Positions 48,363 through 59,556 are shown, counted from the stretch's first letter. The stretch is 64,000 bases of DNA from Catonia carolina (GCA_035578175.1 JAQMRL010000005.1:55905722-55969721); one strand, 5' to 3'. Translations and numbers: made by a program. Notes: generated by a model from the sequence alone, not told the origin.

Positions 48363-48829
48363 TATACAAATTTCATTCTTGGGGAGGCACCAATGGGGGC
48401 CCTACCCCTCTCATGCCTATCATGTCATTTACATTATTATCATAATCATCACATTTGCTTGTTGTAACGTTTTACAGTTGTAAATAAAGAATTAAAGAGA
48501 AAAAAAAAAAAAAAAAAAAAAAAACATCTGAAATTATTTACAATCAGTTAAAAAACAAAAAGTATAAGTAAATAACATGAAAGTGTTCACATGATGAAAA
48601 CAATACCCAATAGTATTGCTTCGAAAATAAAAAAAGTATGTATAATTTTTGAAAACATTAACTAGATAAAAGATGAACAACAGTAATAAGGTAACAGAAA
48701 AAGGTGATAATAGAATGCGTAAAGGAAGATGATGTTGATATGGACTTCAATTATTATTTACAATGTAGGTTAGTCGGTAAATCTAAACGGAAGGTCAAGC
48801 AATTTTATTCGTTTTAGTCGTTTACGTCT

Positions 48830-49110
48830 TCGATATTATCAAGTAAATTAAGCGCCAAAGAATTTGGGTGATCTAATTTTTCTTGACATTTAGAACTTAG
48901 ATGCGTAATTTCTTCTTTCACGGGTTGAAGCGTAAGTCCTTATGCAACGCATCATTTGCCACATACCATGGAGCATTTGTTATTATCCGTAAAACTTTTG
49001 ACTGGAATCGTTGGATGATAGCAAGATTCGATTTCGCAGTTGATCCCTAAAGCGGTAACCCATAAGTTCACAGTGGTTTCAATATGGCTTTGTACAGTAC
49101 AAATAATATT
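48830..49110 (-). mobile_element. Jockey-type LINE C-terminal remnant
   Basis: The minus strand reads YKAILKPL(stop)TYGLPL(stop)GSTAKSN, then AIIQRFQSKVLRIITNAPWY and VANDALHKDLR, then shifts frame to EEITHLSSKCQEKLDHPNSL. It corresponds to the region after the RT (compare LKPIWTYG in the intact LINE). Both stops replace expected tryptophans. Confidence 0.75.
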
Positions 49111-50130
49111 GGATCAACCTCAATTAAAAAATCTGGTGTGAAACACTCACACAACTTTCTCTTGCCAGTGCAAATAATTAACAATAAACCTAACATTCGT
49201 AATAAAACATTAGAAATAAACAAAAAACTAACCTCAAAAACATAACCTTATTTTAATCATGAGTGAAAGACGCAAAATGAAAATCGACCTCAGTTAGGCT
49301 TAAAAATACGAAAAATCACTCTTTCACACGAAACTAGGCTCTGTAGAGAAAAATTCTTTAAATAAAAGTTGTAGATCTTTTAATTTACTATAAAATTGAT
49401 TATATACACTTTTGTCGTAAAATGCATAAAAAACATTCTAAGGCCGAAATCTTAAAAAAATCGATTTTTCAAACGTTTTCATGAGAAAAAAACAGAAAAT
49501 CGCAAATAACCGCTAAACTAAGCGTTATACAAAAAAATGTTTGAAATAAAAGTTGTAAAATTTTCCATTCTCTATAACTTTTATTATATAAAGTTTTGCG
49601 CTAAAATGCATATTAAAGCCGCAATCTTAAAAAAAATGTTTTTATGTAAAAACAGCCTCACGCAGAATTTCAGCAAATATGGCGCCTACTCCATCTTGTA
49701 GAGCATAAAAAATGTAGTAAACCAGGCGATTTTTAAAAAAATCGTAGGACCAGTTTTTGAGAAAATCGCAAAAAAGTGAAAAATGACACGAATAAACTAC
49801 TATAACCCATCAATGTTAAGTTAGCGCAGTCATCGCGCAGGGTGGTTAGGAAATTGCCGTAGTGGGGAGGCAGAGTGATGTTCACACATTCATGTACACT
49901 CGCATTCACGTACGCACGCTTGCATTCACCAACACACTACGCTCGTGAACGCATCTGCAGCGACTAGTCTTGTTTCGTTTAACGGATAGTAAACAATTTG
50001 TTATTTTTATCGTAGTTTTACATTTTTTTGTATTTACTTATTTTTTCATTTTATTTACCTAATAACAAAGTAAAAGTAACAAGGAAGTAGGTATATGAAT
50101 TTTTATGTTACAATATAATTTATAATTATA

Positions 50131-50496
50131 TTATATTATTATATTATAAAAATAGAATTTATATAATTTATGTTTTATGTGGAAATTGTAAACAATATTT
50201 CTCAACGCGCATCTTTGAAAGTTATCAATATTAACTTTCTTCTTCAATCTTTTGCGAGATTTTCCCGGTGTACTGAAATTTTCATTTTCACCCAATTTAT
50301 TTGCTTCTGTTACAGTTTTTCGTACCGTATGAACGGAAATACCGCAAAGGTCAGCCACACGAGCTTGAATTTCTAACCGTAACATTTCTAGATTTTCTTC
50401 AGTAATCTTTTTGTACACATTCATAATTACACATTTAGTTTGACTTTTTAAAGCCACTCCCTGTCCTAACCTGCAGTTCGATCTTGGCTGAGGCAT
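50131..50496 (-). CDS. Truncated Tc1-like transposase N-terminus, 121 aa
   Basis: Starts MPQPRSNCRLGQGVALKSQT; includes ARVADLCGISVHTVRKTVTE, a helix-turn-helix, and STPGKSRKRLKKKVNIDNFQ, a pattern seen at the N-terminus of insect DDE_3 transposases. The rest drifts into AT-rich sequence and stops; no catalytic residues. Function unknown, probably none. Confidence 0.6.
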   Translation of the reverse strand: MPQPRSNCRLGQGVALKSQTKCVIMNVYKKITEENLEMLRLEIQARVADLCGISVHTVRKTVTEANKLGENENFSTPGKSRKRLKKKVNIDNFQRCALRNIVYNFHIKHKLYKFYFYNIII

Positions 50497-50504
50497 TGCG
50501 AATA

Positions 50505-50610
50505 ATATTTAAGAAACGGCGAAGAGTATTGAAAAATACTGGTTAATAATTGGCGAAGAGTATTAAAAATACTGTTTAAGAAACGACGAAGAGTATTGAA
50601 AAATACTGTT
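50505..50610. repeat. Three ~40-bp direct repeats
   Basis: Each unit holds a C-G-A-AGAGTATT-(G)AAAAATACTG core containing its own small inverted repeat (AGTATT/AATACT). They sit just upstream of the truncated transposase start. Confidence 0.85.
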
Positions 50611-51084
50611 TATGAAAACTGTGGAAATGTAGACCACAACACAAGTAAACAGTGTGAAGTCCACAGAGCAACTGGTGTGCTAGGTGGGAGGGCGCGCGCC
50701 AGAGACCCAACATTCCCCCTCCATTATACCATAAGCTAGGCCAACAACACCTAAAATGAACTACTGCGCATCACGTGATCACGCTTACTTAACTTTGATA
50801 AGTTATACTTCCGTTTGACCGATTTTGATGAAAATGTTCGTGTCGGGTCCGGTAGTGGTATGTAACTTAAGTTTTAAGTTTCAAGTTCGTACAATGTTCC
50901 GTTCTTGAGATATTTTGTATACACACGCACATACACACACAGACCAATCGCTAAAAACATGTTTTTTGGGTTCAGGGTGTCTGAAAACGTATAGATCCGG
51001 TGAAAACTCGATTTCGAAAAATCGACATGAAAACAATACTTTCCTTCCTATATATTCATATAGGCAAGAGAAAGTAAAAACGTG

Positions 51085-51445
51085 TGTACCCAAATAATAT
51101 TAGTATGAGTTACAAACACAGGTAGCGTACATGATCGAAGAGCACTGACTTCAGTCTCGGAAAGTTCCCAAGTCTTTAGTCCACTTGCATAAGATTTCAT
51201 AGTGACCACACGGATAAACTCGTTACTACACAACTGGAAGATAAATGGATGAAAATCGTTAACATAGATACTCAACTGTACATACGTACCTCTATCATTT
51301 TTTCCGGTTCTTAAACAATTTCATTCCGATAAACGCTACTGTCAGCTCTTATGTAGCAAAATCACACTCTTAATAATGGCATTACTATCAGTTAGTTGAT
51401 TAATCAGCATACAATAAAAGCGCAGAGAATACTTTGTTTGTAAGT
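51085..51445. other. Intergenic, nothing recognised
   Basis: No identifiable element between the B copy and the truncated LINE. Confidence 0.5.
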
Positions 51446-51449
51446 TAAG

Positions 51450-53278
51450 AACTGATCCTGGTCCAACTGATCCCGAAAGTTATAGACCAATTTCCCTTTT
51501 GCCGATCCTGTCAAAATTATTCGAAAGGCTTCTTCTCCCACGCCTGCGACCTGTTGTTGAATCTGTTCTTCCCCCCGAGCAATTTGGTTTTCGTCAAGGA
51601 CACTCCACAACTACCCAACTCCTCCGCATCGTCACGGCACTTGTGGATGCCAGAAATTCTTACTGTGACACGACGGCTGTACTGCTTGATTTTCGGGCTG
51701 CATTTGACCGCGTCTGGCATATGGGCCTCCTTTACAAACTGGCACAATTCTTTCCCCCCTCAACTGTCCGATTACTCCATTCCTATCTTACTGGAAGACA
51801 ATTCCAAGTCTCTGTCACTATTCCTCAGTTCCACATGGCCATGTCCCCACTCACCCCTTCGTCCGCGGGTGTACCTCAGGGCTCGGTCCTTGGGCCCATC
51901 CTCTATCTTATGTACACCTTCGATTTTCCTGTCCGTGATTCAATCCAATTCGGACTGTTTGCCGATGATGCTATTCTGTACCGTCACAGCAGATGCCTCC
52001 GCCTCAATTGCCGCGCGCTTCAAACTCAGCTTCTAGACATCACTAGCTGGTGTCGTGTCTGGAGACTATCACTTAACCCCACAAAATGCGAAGCAATCCA
52101 CTTTACACTAAAACGCAATGTTCCTCCGCCTCTACGATTGGAAGGGGAACTCCTCCCATGGCAGAACAGCGTGAAATATCTAGGGGTTGACCTAGATAAA
52201 CGACTGACACTTCGACAGCACATTGACAGCAAGCTTAGCAAGGGTAGGGCCTTGTTCGCTTTACTCATCCCTTTGTTCCTCTCTCCTGCATACTCCTCAA
52301 AACTGAAACTTCTGATGTACTCCTCTATCCTACGTCCTTTCCTTTTGTACGGGTCACCGGTATGGTGGCCCTTTCTCTCCAAGTCCAACAAAAGACGTAC
52401 TTCAGCATACCAGAACAAAGTCCTCCGGTGCATCACACAGTTCCACTATCTTATATCCAATCGCATCATACACGAACACCTTCTCTTCCCTTCTATGGAG
52501 GACTTTATTTACAATACCTCGAAACGGCTACACGACGCTGGGAAAACTGACGGACCCCAGATCATTCAGGACTTGTACCGACGCCTACACCCACCTGAAG
52601 TCTCTATCCCATTACCATTCCACGACTTTATCTAAATTTTAGAATGACCCACTTAACAAAATTTAGAGTTGCCACATTTTTATTCTGCCCTGTATTTCTC
52701 TTATTTGCCCATGCCCCTCCTACTTGTATGACTCACTCCCCCCAGTTGGTAGTTGTCCCCATGTTCCTATGCATAATCACTCCACTACGGTGAAAAGAGC
52801 CGCCATTTTAAATTAATAAACACTCAGAAGATAAAAAGGCCGGTGATTATGCCAAACTCTACCCTTTCCGTCTCCCCTGAAATCATAAACTAACCCCTAC
52901 CTTAAATTATACCTTTAGTCCACGTTCAGTAAAATGCATGCCTTCCCCTCACCAAAATAATAGGCCTCCCACAAAACTGAAAAAAGGCCACTGAAAAATA
53001 AAATAAAATAAAAGAGCCGCTCTTAAACCCACTTGTCTCTTAATTTAAATTTTCCACAAATAACTTCTAAAAATAAATTACCTCCTTTCAAGTCCCAGTT
53101 CCAATGTCCCACGAACCAGAATCCTATTTCCTATTTAAACTATAAAATTCCCCCTAAATTTCTTGAGGTTGCAATTATTCTGTTATATTGTTCCCCGAGC
53201 GACCAGGTGTTCCTTAACACGATGTCGCCATCATAGGGCTTCTTAGCCCTCTCAACCAGGATTCAGGATTCAGGATTC
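51450..53278 (+). mobile_element. 5'-truncated Jockey-type LINE
   Basis: Homology begins abruptly at DPGPTDPESYRPISLLPILS, in the middle of the reverse transcriptase; the endonuclease and ORF1 are absent. The 3' part extends to about 53278, where CAGGATT is repeated three times and a possible short duplication (AAGAAC) occurs. The 3' boundary is inferred. Confidence 0.75.
51451..52635 (+). CDS. Partial LINE reverse transcriptase, open frame
   Basis: Continuous frame without its own natural start: ESYRPISLLPILSKLFERLL, EQFGFRQGHSTTTQLLRIV, LLDFRAAFDRVWHMGLL, SAGVPQGSVLGPILY, LFADDAILYRH (catalytic ADD), KYLGVDLDKRLTL and a C-terminal LYGSPVWWPFLSKS region, ending PFHDFI. The frame is intact despite the 5' loss, so the insertion is fairly young. 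Different subfamily from the complete LINE. Confidence 0.88.
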   Translation, partial: TDPGPTDPESYRPISLLPILSKLFERLLLPRLRPVVESVLPPEQFGFRQGHSTTTQLLRIVTALVDARNSYCDTTAVLLDFRAAFDRVWHMGLLYKLAQFFPPSTVRLLHSYLTGRQFQVSVTIPQFHMAMSPLTPSSAGVPQGSVLGPILYLMYTFDFPVRDSIQFGLFADDAILYRHSRCLRLNCRALQTQLLDITSWCRVWRLSLNPTKCEAIHFTLKRNVPPPLRLEGELLPWQNSVKYLGVDLDKRLTLRQHIDSKLSKGRALFALLIPLFLSPAYSSKLKLLMYSSILRPFLLYGSPVWWPFLSKSNKRRTSAYQNKVLRCITQFHYLISNRIIHEHLLFPSMEDFIYNTSKRLHDAGKTDGPQIIQDLYRRLHPPEVSIPLPFHDFI

Positions 53279-53289
53279 AAGAACGGGGA

Positions 53290-53640
53290 AATTAAATTTC
53301 CCGCCCCATGTAGCGAACTATAACTGTGGCTGGCTGTACCTATCCTTACACAACTACGCCAACATTGTCTTGCCACCACGATTATTATAACCAGGCCTTC
53401 GTCTCCGAAAATCAGCTGATTCGCGGCAGAGAATTTACATATAGACCAACCCAGTGGGTTTTTGAAAAAACCGTTCGTAATGTATTGTAGACTACTTTTC
53501 CAAGCACGAGCATTACATCTCTTTTGGAGGAGTAATAATTATAAATAAAATAGATAAGTGTCTTCTTGCCTTTCCTGCATATTCCTCTTCCAACTTCATC
53601 GCTGCCGCCTGCATTCTAATCTAAGCATTCTTTCCACCTA
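53290..53640. other. Intergenic, nothing recognised
   Basis: Unassigned sequence between the truncated LINE and the SINE. Confidence 0.5.
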
Positions 53641-53656
53641 TTCATGTCCCAGATGC

Positions 53657-53829
53657 CGGCCGCATTGGCGCAGTTGGTAACGTGCTCGCTTCTCATCATG
53701 CGGTCTTGGGTTCGAATCCCATTCAGGCACAGCATATTTTCATGCGTTACAAAAAATCATTTCATCCTTCACCGTCTGCATTAGCAGTAATTGCAGAACA
53801 GTCGGACGTTAAACAAAACAAAAAAAAAA
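53657..53829 (+). repeat. tRNA-derived SINE with perfect 14-bp TSD
   Basis: The head GCATTGGCGCAGTTGGTAAC (A box) and GGTTCGAATCC (B box, 53709-53719) are tRNA-like. The body ends GTCGGACGTTAAACAAAAC plus A-run. Flanked by CATGTCCCAGATGC (53643-53656, 53830-53843). The head's acceptor arms do not pair fully, so it is not a tRNA gene. Confidence 0.93.
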
Positions 53830-53876
53830 CATGTCCCAGATGCATAACTCGGTATTAGCACAAAATATACATTATA

Positions 53877-54668
53877 CACATTAACCTCATTAATCCGAAA
53901 ATTCGGTTAATACGATCACTTTCTGCACTCTTTAATAATTTTAATATCAAGAGGACGAAAATAAACAATGTTTTACATGAAAAGAATATTTTTAAAAATT
54001 TTGGTGATAAAATTAGAATACATTAAGTTACTGTGTAAATTGTACAGCTAAAGAAAAATATTTAAACTACTGTACTGTACATAAAAAAACTAATTAGTAC
54101 ATTTTGAAAGTTGTCAAACTAAACTTGTGAATACTGTAGCAAGTTAAATTACTGACTGTACATACAAAGTATTCAGATGAACTAATGTCCCCTAGCCGTG
54201 TGAGTGAGAGAATGCATAACGCTCTCACTCGCACAAGCCATACGCGCCGTTACAGTAACATTGTCGTATAATTTTACTCATTGTTGTGAACAAACGTTTA
54301 TGCATGCAGTAAACTAACAAGCAATATAACGACTGTAGTATGTTTTCAGATTTGGATTATAACGGTAAAGACCTTTGGGCGCATGCGTAGTTGTGCCACA
54401 TATCTCCCTCTCACTCGCTCGGCTATGGCACATTAGTTATCGGAAATTGTAAGCTCCATTATTGTCTTTTGGCGTAATGAAGTGAACCTGCTGGAAGATG
54501 CGATGTCCACCACCGTCGCATGAACATGACGTCTGTGGTAGTAGGCGCCACACTCAAGACGCATTTAAATGAATTGAATTCTTTTAATGAAAATTTGTTT
54601 GTATGATTGCATTGTATTTCGGTTAATCCGAATAAGGTTTGGTCCCAAAGATTAATAGGGTTTGAGTG
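53877..54668. mobile_element. pogo-like MITE
   Basis: Ends CACATTAACCTCATTAATC and, reversed, CACTCAAACCCTATTAATC, each next to TA (53875-53876, 54669-54670). The interior is non-coding. Confidence 0.6.
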
Positions 54669-54938
54669 TACTTCATAATTTTCTGACATTACAAAGGAAT
54701 TTCTTGATCCCAAACTAACTATGATTCTCACACTTTGAAATAAACCGCTCGATTTCTTCAACCTTTTATTAAGCTAATGTTCTAATTTTCTGTCTCATGA
54801 GAAAATATCTCTCAAATATATGAATTCTTTGACTTTCTCTAGCACCCTGTTCATCACTCCGTGGCCCTGTATTAGTATAGTAATTTATAGACTAATTACA
54901 ACAAATACGCTAATTGATTGACTAATACATTGGTTTTT

Positions 54939-56033
54939 ACTTTCTCTTGCCTATATGAAAATATAGGAAGGGAAGTATTGTTTTCGTGTCAATTTATCGA
55001 AATCGAGTTTTCACCGGATCTACACGTTTTCAGACCCCTGAACCCAAAAAACATGTTTTTAGCGATTGGTCTGTTGTGTGTGTGTGAACAAAGTATCTCA
55101 AGAACGGAACATCGTACTAACTTAAAGCCTAAGTTAGACACCACTAGAGGACCCGAAACGAACATTTTCATCAAAATCCGGTCAACCGAAAGTAGTAATT
55201 TATTCGTGTCATTTTTCACTATTTTGCGATTTTCTCAAAAACGCCTCCACGATTTTTTAAAAATCGGCAATTACTAAATTTTTTATACTTTACAAGCCGG
55301 CAGCATTGGCGCAGTTGGTAACGTGCTCGCCTCTCATCATTGCGGTCTTGGGTTCGAATCCCATTCAGGCATAGTAATTTTTATACATAACAAAAAATCA
55401 TTTCATCCTTCACCGTCTGCATTAGCAGTAATTGCAGAACAGTCGGAGGTTAAACAAAACAAAAAAAATCTACAAGATAGAGTAGGCGCTATGTCTGCTG
55501 AAAATCTTGGGAAGGCTGTGCTCTCGTAAAAAAATTGTTTGTTTAAGATTGGAACTTTTGCGTTTTAGCGTAAAAATGTATATAACTAAAGGTGTAGGGA
55601 ATTTAAAATCCTACAACTTTTATTTCAAACATTTTTTTGTATAACGCTTAGTTTTGCGGTAATTAGCGATTTTCTGTTTTTCTGACGAAACGTGTAAAAA
55701 AAATCGTTTTTTTAAAGATTTCAGCCTTAGTACGCGCATTTTACGTCAAAAGTGTAGGATTATATAATCAAATTTATGGAAAGTTGAAAGATCTACAACT
55801 TTTATTAAGCGAATTTTTCTCTACAGAGCCTAGTTTAGCGTGAAAGTGATTTTCCGTATTTTTAGCCAAAATGAGGTTGATTTTCATTTTGCGTCTTCAC
55901 TGATGATTAAAATAAGGTCATGTTTTTGTTGATTTGTAATGTTTTATTACTAAATGTTAGGTCATATTGTTCATTCTAGTTTAGAGAATATTCTAGTTTA
56001 GAGAAAGTTGTGTGAGTGTTTCACACCAGATTT
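54939..56033 (-). repeat. Family B repeat split by a SINE
   Basis: TTTCTCTTGCCTATATG start to GTGTTTCACACCAGA end in minus orientation. The SINE interrupts the TTTATACT(TT/CT)ACAAGAT segment. Confidence 0.85.
55297..55468 (+). repeat. tRNA-derived SINE, nested copy
   Basis: Same family as 53657-53829 (GCATTGGCGCAGTTGGTAAC, GGTTCGAATCC). Flanked by TTTACAAG/TCTACAAG, derived from the B sequence. Confidence 0.88.
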
Positions 56034-56034
56034 T

Positions 56035-56865
56035 TAACTCTGTTCTAGTGCGTCAAAAACTATAATTTATTATTTGTGCGACTCCTTGTCAGTCATTGAA
56101 ATGGACCCCAAACTCATTAATGAGTTTGATGGTTTATTGACTGTCATTTATAAGTGATGCCACTTTGGAAGAACAAGGGAGTGAGTTTGATAAGGTGGCA
56201 ATTACTACAATATAAAGATGTACAGAGGTGTGATAGACTACAAAAAAAATCTAAAAAAACAATTACATTTTCGCAAATATTATATTCCACAATATAAATA
56301 ATTATAAAAAATTACAATTAAGGAAAATTTAAACATATTTTTATTTTTGAATAACTAAAATACAATGTCATTTTAATCAACTATGAAATGCATCTGATAT
56401 GAACAATTGACATAAAATTAAAAAAATAGTAAATTTTAATAAAACATATTGTAGTTTATGTAATGATTAAATCTAAGTTAAAAATAATTTACTGTATATA
56501 TAAAAATTGTAAAAATATCAGATTTAAAAAATGTTATAGGTTTTATGGTTAAAAAGTACATTAAAAATTTCTTTGTATACAAATTTGCACAGAATATTGA
56601 AACATTGTCAACTTTTTCAACTTTCATATGGTTTAATAAACAAAAATTGAAAAATTTAAGGAATATTCTTGCTCAAAATAAATTAACTTTTCAACTACTA
56701 GAATTATCTGAAAACAGATTTAAAACTCTATCTCGATTGATCTATTCTAACAAAACTGTGTACACTAAACCTAGAACTATTTTAATTCTACTTGCTTTCC
56801 TTTAAGCAATTTAAATTTTAACTGGAACATGAATTTTAATCACCAGTGTTAGGTGTGTATATAAT
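56035..56865. other. AT-rich spacer between B copies
   Basis: An open frame at 56545-56805 (VKKYIKNFFVYKFAQNIETL) resembles nothing I know and is probably chance. AAACTCATTAATGAGTTT at ~56110 is a perfect 18-bp palindrome. Confidence 0.45.
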
Positions 56866-56867
56866 AT

Positions 56868-57781
56868 TTACTTTCTCTTGCCTATATGAATATATAGGAA
56901 GGAAAGTATTGTTTTCATATCAATTTTTTGAAATCGAGTTTTCACCAGATCTACACGTTTTCAGACCCCTGAACACAAAAAACATGTTTACAGCGATTGG
57001 TCTGTGTGTGTGTGTGTGTGTGTGTAAACAAAATATCTCAAGAACAGAACATCCAATGAACATGAAACTTAAGTTATATACTACTCCGGACCGGACAAGA
57101 AAATTTTCATCAAAATCGATCAACCGGAAGTAGTAGTTTATTTGTGTCATTTTTCACTTTTTTGCGATTTTCTCAAAAACTGGTCCTACGATTTTTTTTA
57201 AACTCGCCATGTTTACTTAAGTTTTTATTCTTTACATGATAGGGTAGGTGTTATGTCTGCTGAAATTCCTGGGAGGCTGTTTTCTCATAGAAAAGTTTTT
57301 TTTAAGATTTCAGTCCTATATGCAGTTTAGTGCAAAAGTGTATATAATAAAGGTTTAGAGAATTTTAAAATCTACAACTTTTATTTCAAACATTTTTTTG
57401 TATAACGCTTAGTTTAGCGGTAATTAATGATTTTTTGTTTTCTTTTCATGAAAATCTTTAACAAAATTTATTTTTTAAAATTTCAGCCTTGTATGCATTT
57501 TACGACAAAACTGTATAATCAAATTTATAGGAAATTAAAAGATCTAAAACTTTTGTTTACAGCATTTTTCTGTACAGAGCCTAGTTTAGCGTGAAAGAGT
57601 GATTTTCCGTATTTTTAAGCCAAACTTAGGTTGCTTTTCATTTTGTGTCCTTCATTCATGATTAAAATTAGGTTATGTTTATTGAGGTTAGTTGTTTTTG
57701 TTTATTTCTAATGTTAGATTATATTGTTTATTATTTGCATTGGCAAGAGAAAGTTGTGTGAGTGTTTCACACCAGATTTTT
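56868..57781 (-). repeat. Family B repeat, uninterrupted full copy
   Basis: TTACTTTCTCTTGCCTATAT to GGCAAGAGAAAGTTGTGTGA then CACACCAGA. Best uninterrupted reference for the family (~0.9 kb); contains a (TG)n tract at 57001-57024. Confidence 0.88.
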
Positions 57782-58009
57782 CTTTTAATATTCTTTTAAC
57801 ACAACATGAGCCACTAGCTGATAAACAGGGCGTTTACAAAAATCACTTCTAAATGCAAAAATTATTACAATAATTTATTTACTAAACTGAAAACAAAAAT
57901 CTATGTCTGGATAATATCAGTTTTCATGACTTCATTATTTTGATGGAACAATCTTATATTTAAAAAAATTAGAAAGTGAGTTTTCAGAAGATGGAGAGAT
58001 AACAAAGCG

Positions 58010-58647
58010 GTTGAAAAAAGGAGAAAATGGTATTAAGGCCTTAATATGCATTTTAAAGCAAAAGTGTATAATATATTATATTCAAAGTTGTAGAACTATT
58101 AAAAACCTTACAACTTTTATTTCAAACATATTTTTGTAAAACACTAAGCAGCAATTTGTGATTTCTGTTTTTTCATGAAAATCTGTACAAAATGGGATTT
58201 TCAAAATTCCGGCCGTAGGATGCATTTTACGACAAAAGTATCTATAATCAAAGTTGTACAACGCTTAAAATCTACAACTTTTATTTAAAGGATTTTTTGA
58301 ACAATGCCTAGTTTAGTAGTTAATGATTTTCTGTGTTTTTTTCATCAAAATCGGATTTTTAAAGATTGCGCCCCTAGTATGCATTATACAAAGAAAGTGT
58401 ATAAAATGAAAGTTACAAGAAATAAAAAACCGACAACTTTAATTTGTAAGCATTTTTGTCTGCAGAGCCTAGTTTAGAGGCAATTACTGATTTTCCATAT
58501 TTTTAAGTTCTACAGAGGTTGATTTTCATTTTGCGTCATTCATTCCTGATTAAATGTACATTGGTTAATGTAATTACATATAGGTACATTGTTCATGATG
58601 TACATTGGCAAGAGAAAATCGTGTGAGTTTCCCACCAGATTTTTTTA
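58010..58647 (-). repeat. Family B repeat, partial
   Basis: The distal two-thirds, ending GGCAAGAGAAAATCGTGTGA then CCACCAGA; third B copy in the same orientation within 3.7 kb. Confidence 0.78.
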
Positions 58648-58649
58648 AT

Positions 58650-59100
58650 ATACCAAATCTGACCACTGTTTTCCTTTTGACACAAATTTTAACAGCAGAA
58701 CACTATGGTGTTAATTCATGTTTAGCTGTCAGCTGGTCACAGCACTTGCCCAAAAAATTTAATTTAACAATTCTTTACCATCTCACTGACTGGTCTGGCC
58801 CCAAAGCCTCTTTTAACTTTGTTTTATATTTCATTAATCATCTGCTTGCTCATGTCCACAATAATAATAGTACATTATCACTAATTTAGCTTGTATAATT
58901 TTCCAAAATTTTGAAAACTTTATTATGTTTTGTTAAAAGAATTCTGTATAAGTTTGATACAAACTCATTTTTTACAGTCATGCTGGGAATAAAACTTTAA
59001 ACTTTCAGTTGTAGTCACCTGGATTACCGATGAAGAGTTTTTGAGGGTGGTTAATATAAACTTTTACTGAAAACTCACTTTAAAGAAAGTTCCAATCAAA
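58650..59100. other. Unassigned sequence with an open frame
   Basis: A plus frame to 58889 (LTTVFLLTQILTAEHYGVNS...) begins inside the B repeat and matches no family I recognise. Most likely chance. Confidence 0.4.
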
Positions 59101-59109
59101 AATCTAATA

Positions 59110-59258
59110 ATATTTATTTAAAGTTGCATAAACAGCTTGGTCATTAGTAACTACTGTGTGTTTTAACGTGTTAAAATTTCAACACCCTAGCTGGAAATCG
59201 AACCTGGGACCTTCAGCTTTGAAGGCTAGTGCACTAGCCACTACACCATGGAGAATGT
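59110..59258 (-). repeat. tRNA-derived SINE, second family, copy 2
   Basis: Reverse of GGTGTAGTGGCTAGTGCACT ... GGTTCGATTTCC, with body TTTTAACACGTTAAAA and AATGACCAAGCTGTTTATGC shared with 38975-39150. Confidence 0.72.
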
Positions 59259-59556
59259 TGATTTTAATTAAATTACAGTAAGATTCTGGTTATCCAACCT
59301 TTGCTCACCCAACGAGAATTGACTGATGAACGTAAATTGATAAGCAAGGGCATAATATTTAGCCTACATTGAAACACAACAAGAAACAACGCCATCTGAT
59401 ATAATGGCAATGCAGCACTGACTTGATATTGCTGCCAAGAAAACAGCACTGCACTTGTCTGTAACATAAATGTCATGTAAGCAATTGTCTAAACACAGTT
59501 TTTCAAAAAGAAGTAAATCTTTTCATAAGTAGCCCCACTGCAGAACATTTTATGTA

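Larger units (their letters stand above)
44194..48522 (+). mobile_element. Complete Jockey-type LINE
   Basis: Flanked by a perfect 12-bp duplication AACATCTGAAAT (44182-44193, 48523-48534). It has a short 5' leader, two uninterrupted overlapping ORFs, a 3' region and a run of >20 A at the end. No RNase H domain. About 4.3 kb. Intact ends, frames and duplication indicate recent insertion and possible activity. Confidence 0.95.
49803..50805 (-). mobile_element. Tc1/mariner-type non-autonomous element
   Basis: Ends TAACCCATCAATGTTAAGT and, reversed, TAACTTATCAAAGTTAAGT with TA on both sides (49801-49802, 50806-50807). It keeps only the start of a transposase gene on the minus strand and three near-identical ~40-bp direct repeats upstream of it. 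Confidence 0.87.
49125..51080 (+). repeat. Family B repeat split by a Tc1/mariner-type element
   Basis: 49125-49802 plus 50806-51080 give one complete B copy. Other copies read ...AAACTACTACTTCCGG without interruption, which shows that the TA was duplicated on insertion. Confidence 0.9.

Noticed and set aside
53657..53732. Candidate functional tRNA gene (A and B boxes present)
   Set aside because: The acceptor arms do not pair properly, a SINE body and A-rich tail follow, a second copy exists at 55297, and a target duplication surrounds it; it is a SINE head.
56545..56805. 86-codon open frame (VKKYIKNFF...)
   Set aside because: Low-complexity AT-rich codons, no homologous motif, no splice or promoter context.
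58605..58889. 94-codon open frame (VFLLTQILTAEHYG...)
   Set aside because: Its first third is family B repeat; the remainder matches no family and lacks support.
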